This document shows, piece after piece, positions 9,138-16,931 of a DNA stretch of 64,000 nt. The stretch covers positions 124,001 to 188,000 of the forward strand of contig CAVSNF010000004.1 in assembly GCA_963729195.1 (NCBI GenBank), read 5' to 3'. Made by a program: the position numbers and the translations under genes. The notes under the pieces are model-generated. The model was given only the letters and a program-made list of their open reading frames with translations, was not told the DNA's origin and ran no database searches. This stretch comes from CAVPTL01 sp963729195. Its GTDB lineage: Bacteria > Actinomycetota > Thermoleophilia > Gaiellales > JAICJC01. Positions within the stretch are counted from its first letter, which is position 1. Each line of letters begins with the position of its first letter.

Positions 9138-10110
9138 CGCCGCAGGCCCGAGGATCGTGGTCACTCGCCGGATCCCCGATCCCGCGCTGGAGCTCCTGCA
9201 TGAGGCCGGGGGCGAGGTGTGGGTCTCACCCCACGATCGCCCCATGACCACTGAGGAGCTGCACGAGGCGATCGCCGGAGCCGACGCGATCGTGACGCTG
9301 CTGCACGACCGGGTCGACGACGCGTTTCTGGACGCGGCCGGAAACCAGCTGGCCGTGATCGCAAACGTGGCGGTCGGGTACGACAACGTGGACGTGCCCG
9401 CGGTGATCGACCGCGGCATCATCTTCACCAACACGCCGGGAGTCCTGACTGAGGCCACCGCCGACATCGCATTCGCGTTGATTCTGATGTCGACCCGTCG
9501 GCTGGCCGAGGGCGAACGGCTGATCCGATCGGGCGGCACCTGGTCGTGGAACATGTTCTTCATGCTTGGCACCGGCCTGCAGGGAAAGACGCTGGGAATC
9601 GTCGGCTTGGGCAAGATCGGCGCCGCGACCGCCCGCCGGGCAAAGGCGTTTGGGATGGAGATCGCCTACACCGGCCGACGGCGAGCCGCGCCCGCGCTCG
9701 ACGCGGAGCTGGGCGCCAAGTACATCGGGTCGCTGGATGACCTGCTGGCGAGCGCAGACGTGGTGTCGCTGCACTGCCCGCTGTCGGATGAGACGCGGCA
9801 TCTGATCGACGCCCGCCGGCTGACGATGATGAAGCCCACCGCCCACCTGATCAACACCACCCGCGGCCCGGTGGTGGACGAGGCAGCGTTGGCCGAGGCA
9901 CTCGCTGCCGGCACGATCGCCGGGGCCGGGTTGGACGTGTTCGAGCGCGAACCGGAGGTGTACCCCGGCCTGATCCCGCTCGACAACGTCACCATGATCC
10001 CGCACCTGGGTTCGGCCACGATCGAGACGCGCACCGCGATGGGCGTGCTGGCCGCACGCAACACGGTGGCGGTGCTGCGTGGCCAGGCGCCTCTCACACC
10101 GGTGACCTGA
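9130..10110 (+). CDS. D-2-hydroxyacid dehydrogenase (glyoxylate/hydroxypyruvate reductase type)
   Basis: 326 residues. It has the NAD(P)-binding Rossmann motif GLGKIGAATARRAKAFGM near residue 160. The catalytic triad of the family is present: Arg in NTTRGP (about 244), Glu in LDVFEREP (about 273) and His in IPHLGSAT (about 292). Closest functional classes are glyoxylate/hydroxypyruvate reductases (GhrB, GyaR). ATG at 9130 overlaps the end of the flavin oxidoreductase gene, so the two are translationally coupled. In an amine operon yielding glycine and then serine or glyoxylate, it could reduce glyoxylate or hydroxypyruvate (inference). NADP versus NAD preference cannot be settled by eye. Confidence 0.9.
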   Translation: MASAAGPRIVVTRRIPDPALELLHEAGGEVWVSPHDRPMTTEELHEAIAGADAIVTLLHDRVDDAFLDAAGNQLAVIANVAVGYDNVDVPAVIDRGIIFTNTPGVLTEATADIAFALILMSTRRLAEGERLIRSGGTWSWNMFFMLGTGLQGKTLGIVGLGKIGAATARRAKAFGMEIAYTGRRRAAPALDAELGAKYIGSLDDLLASADVVSLHCPLSDETRHLIDARRLTMMKPTAHLINTTRGPVVDEAALAEALAAGTIAGAGLDVFEREPEVYPGLIPLDNVTMIPHLGSATIETRTAMGVLAARNTVAVLRGQAPLTPVT

Positions 10111-10127
10111 CCGCCGATTACGCGGCG

Positions 10128-11534
10128 GTGGCATACGATTTCGACCTGCTGGTGATCGGCTCCGGCCCCGCTGGGCAGAAAGCGGCGATCCAGGCGGCGA
10201 AACTCGGCAAGCGGGCGGTGGTGGTCGACCGCGGACACATGATCGGCGGCGTCTGCGTCAACACCGGCACGATCCCCTCCAAGACGTTGCGCGAGGCGGT
10301 GCTGTATCTCACCGGCACCAGCCAGCGCGGCATCTACGGACATAGCCACCGGGTCAAGGACCCGATCACGAGCGGCGATCTGGTGTGGCGGATCGACAGC
10401 GTGATTCAGCGTGAGGTGGACGTCGTCCGCCACCAGCTCAGCCGAAACGGCATTTCGATCGTGACCGGCAACGCCCGCTTCGCCGATCCGCACGCCGTGC
10501 TGGTGACCGGCGATCATGGAGAGCAGCGTCGCATCACTGCTTCCAGGATCGTGATCGCCGTGGGCACCCGGCCGGCGCGGCCGAGCACGATCGAGTTCGA
10601 CGGACGGACGGTGATCGACTCCGACGACGTGCTCACGCTCGACTGGGTGCCGTCATCGCTGCTGGTGGTCGGAGCAGGAGTGATTGGCATCGAGTACGCC
10701 TCCATGTTTGCCGCCCTCGGCACCAAGGTCACGGTGGTGGAACGCCGCCCCCAGCTGCTCGAGTTCTGCGACTCGCAGATCGTCGAGGCGCTGCAATACC
10801 ATCTGCGCGACATGGGGGTGGTGTTTCGCTTCGGCGAGGAGGTGACCGCGGTGGAGAAGCGCCCCAGCGGCGCCATCGCAACGCTTGCAAGCGGAAAGCG
10901 AATCCCCGCCGAAGCGGTGCTCTACTCAGCCGGTCGCCAGGGTGCGACGGACGGCTTGGAGCTGCAGCACGCCGGAATCGAGGCCGATCGGCGCGGCCGC
11001 ATCGCCGTCTCGCGAAGCTATCGCACCCGCACCCGGCACATCTACGCCGTGGGCGACGTGATCGGGTTCCCCAGCCTGGCGGCCACCTCGATGGAGCAGG
11101 GACGGCTGGCGGCGTGTCACGCCTTCGGCGTGGATACGCGCATCCCCATCGAGCCGCTGCCGATCGGCATCTACACGATCCCCGAGATCAGTTTTGTGGG
11201 CCGCACCGAGGAGGAGTTGACAGCCGCCGCGGTTCCCTACGAAATCGGCATCTCGCGCCATCGAGAGCTCGCCCGCGGGCAGATCATGGGCGACTGGCAG
11301 GGGATGCTGAAGCTGCTGGTGTCGCCCGAGGACGGCCGGCTCTTGGGGGTGCACGTGTTCGGCTCCGGCGCCACCGAGCTGGTCCACATCGGCCAGATGT
11401 TGATGGTCACCGGGGGCACCGTCACCACCCTGGTCGAGTCGGTATTCAACTACCCCACGCTGGCCGAGTCTTACCGCGTTGCCGCCCTGGACGCCCTCAA
11501 CCGTGTGCAGGACGAACGCCGCATGGCCGCATGA
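10128..11534 (+). CDS. sthA: Si-specific NAD(P)+ transhydrogenase
   Basis: 468 residues, the normal length for soluble transhydrogenase. The FAD-binding motif is VIGSGPAGQKAA. GGVCVNTGTIPSKTLREA is the SthA signature, which lacks the second redox cysteine of lipoamide dehydrogenase and glutathione reductase. The NAD(P)-binding motif GAGVIGIEYASMFAALG and the dimerisation domain (FNYPTLAESYRVAA) follow. The GTG start lies 17 bases after the hydroxyacid dehydrogenase, so it probably belongs to the same operon and balances NADH and NADPH generated by C1 oxidation. Its TGA stop (11532-11534) is the first codon of an intergenic palindrome. Confidence 0.93.
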   Translation: MAYDFDLLVIGSGPAGQKAAIQAAKLGKRAVVVDRGHMIGGVCVNTGTIPSKTLREAVLYLTGTSQRGIYGHSHRVKDPITSGDLVWRIDSVIQREVDVVRHQLSRNGISIVTGNARFADPHAVLVTGDHGEQRRITASRIVIAVGTRPARPSTIEFDGRTVIDSDDVLTLDWVPSSLLVVGAGVIGIEYASMFAALGTKVTVVERRPQLLEFCDSQIVEALQYHLRDMGVVFRFGEEVTAVEKRPSGAIATLASGKRIPAEAVLYSAGRQGATDGLELQHAGIEADRRGRIAVSRSYRTRTRHIYAVGDVIGFPSLAATSMEQGRLAACHAFGVDTRIPIEPLPIGIYTIPEISFVGRTEEELTAAAVPYEIGISRHRELARGQIMGDWQGMLKLLVSPEDGRLLGVHVFGSGATELVHIGQMLMVTGGTVTTLVESVFNYPTLAESYRVAALDALNRVQDERRMAA

Positions 11535-11560
11535 ATAACGGTGCCTGGCACCGTTATTCA
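11532..11560. repeat. Intergenic palindromic repeat, copy 1
   Basis: TGAATAACGGTGCC, one T, then the exact reverse complement (14+1+14). The terminal TGA is the sthA stop codon. A partial second right arm, CCGTTATTCACGG, follows directly at 11561-11573. The same element occurs six more times in the window. It could fold as a terminator-like hairpin but has no U-tract; it is best described as a REP-like or mini-mobile palindrome. Confidence 0.92.
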
Positions 11561-11586
11561 CCGTTATTCACGGCTAGGCTGCCGGG

Positions 11587-11964
11587 ATGGCGGCTGACGA
11601 AACCACAGTGCGGGAGGGTGGCTGCCTGTGTGGTGCCGTGCGCTATCGGATCGACGGTCCGGTGCGGGACGTGATCGTGTGCCACTGCAGCATCTGCCGT
11701 CGATACCACGGTGGCCCGGCTCCGCACGCCGCCTGCCCCCGCGGGCAACTCACGATCGCCGACGAAGCTGAGCTTCGCTGGCACGAACTCGAGGGCACCC
11801 GCAGAGGCTTCTGCGCACAATGCGGCAGCCGGCTGTTCTGGGATCGCCCCGACCTGGAGACGATCTCGATCGCGGCCGGCAGCCTGGACGAGCCCACCGG
11901 CCTGCACACAATCCGGCACATCTTTCTCGACTCGGCCGGCGACTGGGAGGACGTCGCCCGCTGA
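11587..11964 (+). CDS. GFA/CENP-V-type zinc-binding protein
   Basis: 125 residues with the cysteine pattern of the GFA family (named after glutathione-dependent formaldehyde-activating enzyme): GGCLCGAVRYRI, CHCSICRRYHG and GFCAQCGSRLFW, enough to hold two zinc ions. Most family members have no proven formaldehyde activity, and some are unrelated small-molecule or chromatin proteins. A formaldehyde-related role beside demethylation genes is tempting but unproven. It stands after the palindrome that ends the mttB-like operon, so it may have its own promoter. The next gene begins at or just before its stop. Confidence 0.85.
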   Translation: MAADETTVREGGCLCGAVRYRIDGPVRDVIVCHCSICRRYHGGPAPHAACPRGQLTIADEAELRWHELEGTRRGFCAQCGSRLFWDRPDLETISIAAGSLDEPTGLHTIRHIFLDSAGDWEDVAR

Positions 11965-12842
11965 GCCGTACCACCCGGAGGGCTCTGCTGGCGGGCGGTG
12001 GCGTCGCGCTGGTCGCGGCTGCCGGTGTCGGCTGGGAGCGACGCGCGCCCCTGCATCGGTGGTACCTGAACGAGACCGGGGCATGCGGCCCGGCGGCACC
12101 CTCACCTCCAGCGTCAAACTGGCCCGTCCACGCGGGATCGTTTCGCTCCGACACCGTCAGCGGGCGGGTCGGCTACGCCGTCGCCATTCCGCCGGGGCAC
12201 CCCGACCACTTAACCCTCCCGGTCGTCTTCTGCCTGCCGGGCCGCGGCGGCGCGGCGGATTCGAGCATGACGGCCCTACGTCTTCCTGACTACGCCGCCC
12301 AGGCGCCCTCACCGATCGCCCTCGCCGTTGTCGACAGCGGGGTCAGCTACTGGCATCCGCGCCGCAGCGGCGAGGACCGGATGGCGATGCTGGTCGACGA
12401 GTTCGTGCCGCTGATCGAGCGGAGGTTCGGATTGGGTGGAGGCGGGCGGGCGACGTTCGGCTGGTCGATGGGCGGGTACGGCGCACTCCTGGCGGCCCAA
12501 CTCCACCCGCGGCTGTTCACCGCGGTGGCGGCACTCAGCGCCGCGGTCTGGCCGAACCACGCGGCCCAGGCGTCGGCGGTGCCGGATGCATTCGACGGCG
12601 GCGGTGACTACCAACGATATGACCCATTCACCCACGCCGGCCGATTGGCACACACACCGGTATTCATCGCCTGCGGCACCAGCGATCCGTTCCACGGCGC
12701 GGACGTGGCGCTCGCCGCCAAACTGTCACCCGCGCCGCATACCCTCTTCACCAGCGGCTGCCACGACGGGAACTTCTGGCAGAACGCCGCAGGCCCAGCG
12801 TTCACCTTCCTCAGCCGCGCACTCGCCCGGCAAGCGTACTAG
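11961..12842 (+). CDS. Secreted alpha/beta hydrolase of the putative esterase (antigen-85/esterase D) family
   Basis: About 293 residues. The open frame extends back to ATG 11820 inside the GFA gene. No ATG, GTG or TTG lies between, so I place the start at CTG 11961, which overlaps the GFA stop and gives a clean twin-arginine-type signal (SRTTRRALLAGGGVALVAAAG). The start is uncertain. The mature part has the nucleophile elbow GWSMGGYGA (Ser), a likely acid in ACGTSDPFHGADV, and His in GCHDGNFW, matching the esterase family. The substrate is unknown. The stop TAG directly abuts the second intergenic palindrome. Confidence 0.78.
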   Translation: MSRTTRRALLAGGGVALVAAAGVGWERRAPLHRWYLNETGACGPAAPSPPASNWPVHAGSFRSDTVSGRVGYAVAIPPGHPDHLTLPVVFCLPGRGGAADSSMTALRLPDYAAQAPSPIALAVVDSGVSYWHPRRSGEDRMAMLVDEFVPLIERRFGLGGGGRATFGWSMGGYGALLAAQLHPRLFTAVAALSAAVWPNHAAQASAVPDAFDGGGDYQRYDPFTHAGRLAHTPVFIACGTSDPFHGADVALAAKLSPAPHTLFTSGCHDGNFWQNAAGPAFTFLSRALARQAY

Positions 12843-12874
12843 GTGAATAACGGTGCCTGGCACCGTTATTCACC
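12842..12874. repeat. Intergenic palindromic repeat, copy 2
   Basis: A perfect 16+1+16 copy: GGTGAATAACGGTGCC, T, reverse complement. It begins at the last base of the esterase stop codon and separates that gene from the convergent ettA gene. Confidence 0.92.
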
Positions 12875-12894
12875 ACAGCCGCCCTGAGTACGAA

Positions 12895-12918
12895 AATTGT
12901 GCCTGGCACCAATTCACC
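12895..12918. repeat. Degenerate copy of the intergenic palindrome
   Basis: AATTGTGCC, T, GGCACCAATTCACC keeps the GTGCC-T-GGCAC core, but the outer arms are changed (AATT instead of GAATAAC) and one G is missing on the left. It looks like a diverged or partially rebuilt copy, 20 bases from the perfect one. Confidence 0.6.
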
Positions 12919-12960
12919 GCGACGTCGATGTACGACAGGCGCCCTGAGCGCGGACCAGCC

Positions 12961-14640
12961 TCAGGTGCGAGTGAGGGGCTTGTACTTGATGCGGTGGGGC
13001 TGGTCGGCCTCGGCGCCGAGCCGGGCGCGGCGGTTCTCCTCGTACTCCTCGTGCGTGCCTTCGAACCACACCACCTGCGAGTCGCCCTCGAAGGCGAGCA
13101 TGTGGGTCGCGACGCGATCCAGGAACCAGCGATCGTGGGTGATCACCACCGCGCAGCCGGCGAACGAGACGAGCGCGTCCTCGAGCGCCCGCAGCGTATC
13201 CACGTCCAGATCGTTGGTGGGCTCGTCCAGCAGCAACAGATTGCCGCCGCTGCGCAGCAGCTTGGCCAGATGCAGGCGGTTGCGCTCTCCGCCGGAGAGG
13301 TCACCGACCCGCTTCTGCTGATCGCCGCCTCTGAAGTTGAATGACGCGACGTACGCGCGCGACTGCATCTCGCGCTTGCCCAGCGTGATCAGGTCGCGCC
13401 CACCCGAGATCTCCTTCCACACCGTGCTGGCCGGGTCGAGATCGGCACGGGCCTGATCGACGTAGGCGATCTGGACGGTGTCACCGATCCGAAGCGTGCC
13501 GGAGTCGGGCTGTTCCTGACCGGCGATCATGCGAAAGAGCGTGGTCTTACCCGCGCCGTTTGCCCCGATCACACCCACGATGCCGCCCGGCGGCAGCGAG
13601 AAGTTGAGATCCTCGATCAGCAGCCGGTCGCCGAAGCCCTTGGACAGGTCGCGAGCCTCCACCACCACGTCGCCGAGCCGTTCTCCGGCGGGGATGTGGA
13701 TCTCGACGGTATCGAGCTTGACCGCTGCCTCGTCGGCCAGCATCTGCTCGTAGGCGGCCACCCGCGCCTTGGACTTGGCCTGGCGGGCGCGCGGCGACAT
13801 CCGCACCCATTCCAGCTCGCGGGCCAGCGTGCGCCGGCGGGCCGATTCCTGCTTCTCCTCGACCGCCAGCCGCGCCTGCTTCTGCTCCAGCCACGAGGTG
13901 TAGTTGCCCTGGAAGGGGATGCCGTGGCCACGGTCGAGCTCCAAGATCCAGCCGGCCACGTTGTCCAGGAAGTAGCGATCGTGGGTGACAGCCAGCACTG
14001 TGCCGGAAAACTCCTCCAGGAACCGCTCCAGCCAGGCCACCGAATCGGCGTCGAGATGGTTGGTCGGCTCATCCAGCAGCAGCAGGTCGGGCGACGACAA
14101 AAGCAGCCGGGCAAGCGCCACCCGGCGCCGCTCACCACCCGACAGGTTGGTCACCTCGGCATCGCCCGGCGGTGTCCGCAAGGCGTCCATGGCGGTGTCG
14201 ATCATGCGATCGAGGTTCCACGAGTCGGTGCGCTCGATCCGGTCCTGCACCTCACCCTGCTCCTCCAGGAGCGCGGTCATCTCGTCGTCGGACATCGGCT
14301 CAGAGAACTGCAGCGCGATCTCGTTGAAGCGATCCAGCAGCGCGCGCTTCTCGGCCACTCCGTCCTCGACGTTGCCGCGAACGTCCTTGGCCGGGTCGAG
14401 TTGGGGTTCCTGCGGCAGATACCCCACCGTCGCCCCGGGCGCGATCTGGGCGGTGCCGTTGGACGGCTCGTCCAGCCCGGCCATGATCTTCAGCAGCGTG
14501 GACTTGCCGGCGCCGTTAGGGCCGAGCACGCCGATCTTCGCCCCCGGCAGGAACGACAGGGAGATATCGCGCAGCACCTGGCGCTCCGGACCGAAGAACT
14601 TGTTGCACCGATGCATCGAGTAGACGTACTGGGCACTCAT
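12961..14640 (-). CDS. ettA: Energy-dependent translational throttle protein EttA (ABC-F)
   Basis: 559 residues, the normal EttA length. Two ABC domains: first Walker A GPNGAGKST, signature LSGGERRRVALARLL and Walker B LLLLDEPTNHLDAD; second GANGAGKTT, LSGGERNRLHLAKLL and LLLLDEPTNDLDVD. The linker with QKQARLAVEEKQES and the arm region between are as expected. No transmembrane segments are present. EttA binds the ribosomal E site and gates the first elongation steps according to ATP/ADP ratio. The frame is intact. It is convergent with the esterase gene, separated by the palindromes. Confidence 0.96.
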   Translation of the reverse strand: MSAQYVYSMHRCNKFFGPERQVLRDISLSFLPGAKIGVLGPNGAGKSTLLKIMAGLDEPSNGTAQIAPGATVGYLPQEPQLDPAKDVRGNVEDGVAEKRALLDRFNEIALQFSEPMSDDEMTALLEEQGEVQDRIERTDSWNLDRMIDTAMDALRTPPGDAEVTNLSGGERRRVALARLLLSSPDLLLLDEPTNHLDADSVAWLERFLEEFSGTVLAVTHDRYFLDNVAGWILELDRGHGIPFQGNYTSWLEQKQARLAVEEKQESARRRTLARELEWVRMSPRARQAKSKARVAAYEQMLADEAAVKLDTVEIHIPAGERLGDVVVEARDLSKGFGDRLLIEDLNFSLPPGGIVGVIGANGAGKTTLFRMIAGQEQPDSGTLRIGDTVQIAYVDQARADLDPASTVWKEISGGRDLITLGKREMQSRAYVASFNFRGGDQQKRVGDLSGGERNRLHLAKLLRSGGNLLLLDEPTNDLDVDTLRALEDALVSFAGCAVVITHDRWFLDRVATHMLAFEGDSQVVWFEGTHEEYEENRRARLGAEADQPHRIKYKPLTRT

Positions 14641-14692
14641 CGGTGCGGGATCCTAGATGGTCGACTCCGAATTGACGCGCACGTCGAAGCGA

Positions 14693-15083
14693 TCAGGAGC
14701 GCGCGTCGCGCTTGCGGCTGCCCCACATGACGCCCAGGGCACAGGCCGCTGCGAAGCCCACCGCACCCGAGAGAATCGCGACGATCATACCGCCGCCGAG
14801 GTTGTGCACCCCGATCAGGCCGGGGCCGGCGATCAGGAACACGGGAATCAGCACCATCATGCGATCGCGCATCAGCTCGCGCGGACCCGAGGCCCACCAC
14901 CACACGCAGAACACCGACACGACCACCGCCACTGCCACCTCGGCGCGGCCCGCCGTGATCTTCGAGAGCGTGCCGAAGGCAACCGCCACCACCAGGCTGT
15001 ATGTCCAGATCGCGATCAGGGTTGCCGAAGCCGACCACGACCACATCTCGGCGGACGAGCTTACGCAGGCGTTCCGGTTCCAT
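14693..15083 (-). CDS. Small integral membrane protein (probable frameshift near the N-terminus)
   Basis: About 130 residues. A basic N-terminus (MEPERLRKLVRR) is followed by three or four hydrophobic stretches: SATLIAIWTYSLVVAVAFGTL, VAVAVVVSVFCVWWW, MMVLIPVFLIAGPGLIGV and MIVAILSGAVGFAAACALGVMW. The basic start and the first membrane segment are in different frames, meeting at about 15048. A one-base loss there is likely; otherwise translation may start at ATG 15046. The family is not recognised. It is transcribed in the same direction as ettA, 52 bases upstream of it. Confidence 0.6.
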
Positions 15084-15125
15084 TGTCATGACTTCCATTG
15101 TCACACAGTCTCCCCGCATGAATAG

Positions 15126-15155
15126 GGGCGGGCCGCCCAGACGGACGGCCCGCCC
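15126..15155 (-). terminator. Intrinsic terminator hairpin after the APC permease
   Basis: GGGCGGGCCG pairs with CGGCCCGCCC around a 10-base loop, 16 bases past the permease stop. The stem is very GC-rich, with only a weak T run on the transcribed side. Confidence 0.6.
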
Positions 15156-15170
15156 TGTCACCTGGTCAGA

Positions 15171-16766
15171 TCACGGTCCGCCGTGGATCGGAGGTTGGGT
15201 GACCTCCGCCATGGCTTCGGCGGTACTGCCCGCGCGATGCTCGGGCAGGACTTCCATCTTGTCCTTCTGGTGCGCGTAGTACAGGATCAGCCCCGCACCC
15301 ATCGCGATGATGACACCCAGCAGCACTCCGTACTGCTGATAGAACTTGGTGCCGTAGAAGTAATCGCGCGGCCACATCAGGTTGATCGACATGGCGATGC
15401 CGTATGCGATGGCGATGCCGTTGGTCACCATCGCCCACGGACCGAGGCTGAACAGCCCCCTGTTGCCCGTCGGCAGGTTGCTCGGCCAGCCCTCGCGACG
15501 CCGCTGGAACAGCGGAATCGTCACACCGAGGTAGGCGATGTACATGTACACGATCCCCAGACCCAGAACGATTGTGACGGCGTACGGGTTGAAGATGTTC
15601 AGCGCCAGCACGGCAATCGCGATCGCTCCCACCATCACGGCTGGGAAGACCGGCACCCGGCGTTTACCGGACACCGACGCCAACTTGGATCCGCCAGGGA
15701 GGTTGTTATCCCGCCCCATGGCAAACAGGATCCGCACCGACATCGCGTGAATCGCAAGACAGCATACGAAGATCGCAAGCGCGCAGTCCCACAGGAACAC
15801 ATCGCCCCAGAAGTCCCCGAGCACATCCTTCGTGATCACAGCCAATCCGAGGCTGGTGGGATCCTTGTAGAGGGCGTCACTCACTGCCATCGTGCCGAAC
15901 AGGATGAGCAGGAAGCCCATCGTTCCGGCCGTCGCCAGTGCCTGGATAATCGCCTTGGGCGCCTTGCGACGGGGATCATCGGTCTCCTCGGCCAATGACC
16001 CTGCCGAGTCGAAGCCGTACATCACGTACAACGGCATGATCGCACCCACCAGCAGCGCTCCCAGATATCCCCAAGCGTGACCGGTACCAGTACCGGCCGT
16101 GTTGGTGAGAACGTCGGTGGGCGAACGGGTGGTGTGAATCAGGAACAGAATCACCAAGCCGGCGGCGCCGACCAGCTCCGAGGCAACGCCGATGTTGTTG
16201 ATCTTCGACAGGAGGCTCACTCCCATCACGTTGATGATGGTCGTGCCGATGATCATGACGATGCCGAGGATGATCGCGTTCTTGGCAAACGCGGGGTTGT
16301 CGAATGCTGGGAAGCTCGGATCCGGACAGGTGTCGCTGGGCGAGCACTTGACGAACTGGAACCGAGTCGAGATCTGCGGCAGGATCACCTGCCACGCCAA
16401 CGCCACCGCGGGCACGGTCACGATCTGGGCGCACATGTAGATCCAGCCCGTGTTCCACGCCCATGACTTATTGGCGACCTGCTTCGACCACTGGTACACC
16501 GAGCCGGCCAGGGGATAGTGCGCAGCAAGTTCGGAGAACTGCAACGCCACCATCATCTGCCCGAAGAGAACGAACAACCATGCCCAGATAAACGCCGGCC
16601 CGGCGAAGAGGAAGCCGAGGTACGACGTCTGGAACATCCCTGTCAAAATCGAGATGTAGCTGAAGCCTGCAGCGAACGAGGAGAAGCTCCCAAGCGTTCG
16701 ATGCAGCTCCTGTTTGTAGCCGAACTCAGCGAGATCGCTGGAGTCGGTCCGTACCTGTTCCTCCAT
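15171..16766 (-). CDS. APC-superfamily amino acid/amine permease
   Basis: 531 residues with about 12 hydrophobic segments. The opening FSSFAAGFSYISILTGMF and the consensus transport motif region FSELAAHYPLAGSVYQW are typical of the eukaryote-like amino acid/GABA/choline branch of APC permeases. GFDSAGSLAEETDDPRRKAPKAI in the middle is the conserved loop before transmembrane segment 7. The start is supported by AGAAGGAGC seven bases upstream. Substrate is probably an amino acid, amine or betaine-like compound. It is monocistronic, with a hairpin on each side. A second permease of the same superfamily lies near 48 kb. Confidence 0.88.
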   Translation of the reverse strand: MEEQVRTDSSDLAEFGYKQELHRTLGSFSSFAAGFSYISILTGMFQTSYLGFLFAGPAFIWAWLFVLFGQMMVALQFSELAAHYPLAGSVYQWSKQVANKSWAWNTGWIYMCAQIVTVPAVALAWQVILPQISTRFQFVKCSPSDTCPDPSFPAFDNPAFAKNAIILGIVMIIGTTIINVMGVSLLSKINNIGVASELVGAAGLVILFLIHTTRSPTDVLTNTAGTGTGHAWGYLGALLVGAIMPLYVMYGFDSAGSLAEETDDPRRKAPKAIIQALATAGTMGFLLILFGTMAVSDALYKDPTSLGLAVITKDVLGDFWGDVFLWDCALAIFVCCLAIHAMSVRILFAMGRDNNLPGGSKLASVSGKRRVPVFPAVMVGAIAIAVLALNIFNPYAVTIVLGLGIVYMYIAYLGVTIPLFQRRREGWPSNLPTGNRGLFSLGPWAMVTNGIAIAYGIAMSINLMWPRDYFYGTKFYQQYGVLLGVIIAMGAGLILYYAHQKDKMEVLPEHRAGSTAEAMAEVTQPPIHGGP

Positions 16767-16867
16767 GGACGCTCCTTCTGACCAGAGGGGGATAATGGCC
16801 TATACCGGTGCGATGATCTCGGAACCTGGCGCAAATGTCAACGATTTGTTTGCAACCCGGCAATGCA

Positions 16868-16900
16868 CGAGGGCGGCCGTGGTATCCACGACCGCCCTCG
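16868..16900. terminator. Strong hairpin terminator downstream of the first beta-propeller gene
   Basis: CGAGGGCGGCCGTGG and CCACGACCGCCCTCG form a 15-bp stem with a single mismatch and a 3-base loop. It sits 32 bases past the stop of the leftward beta-propeller gene and upstream of the permease promoter region, isolating the two transcripts. Confidence 0.7.
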
Positions 16901-16931
16901 ATGCTCCCCGCTCCACCCCCCGCGAGGTCTG

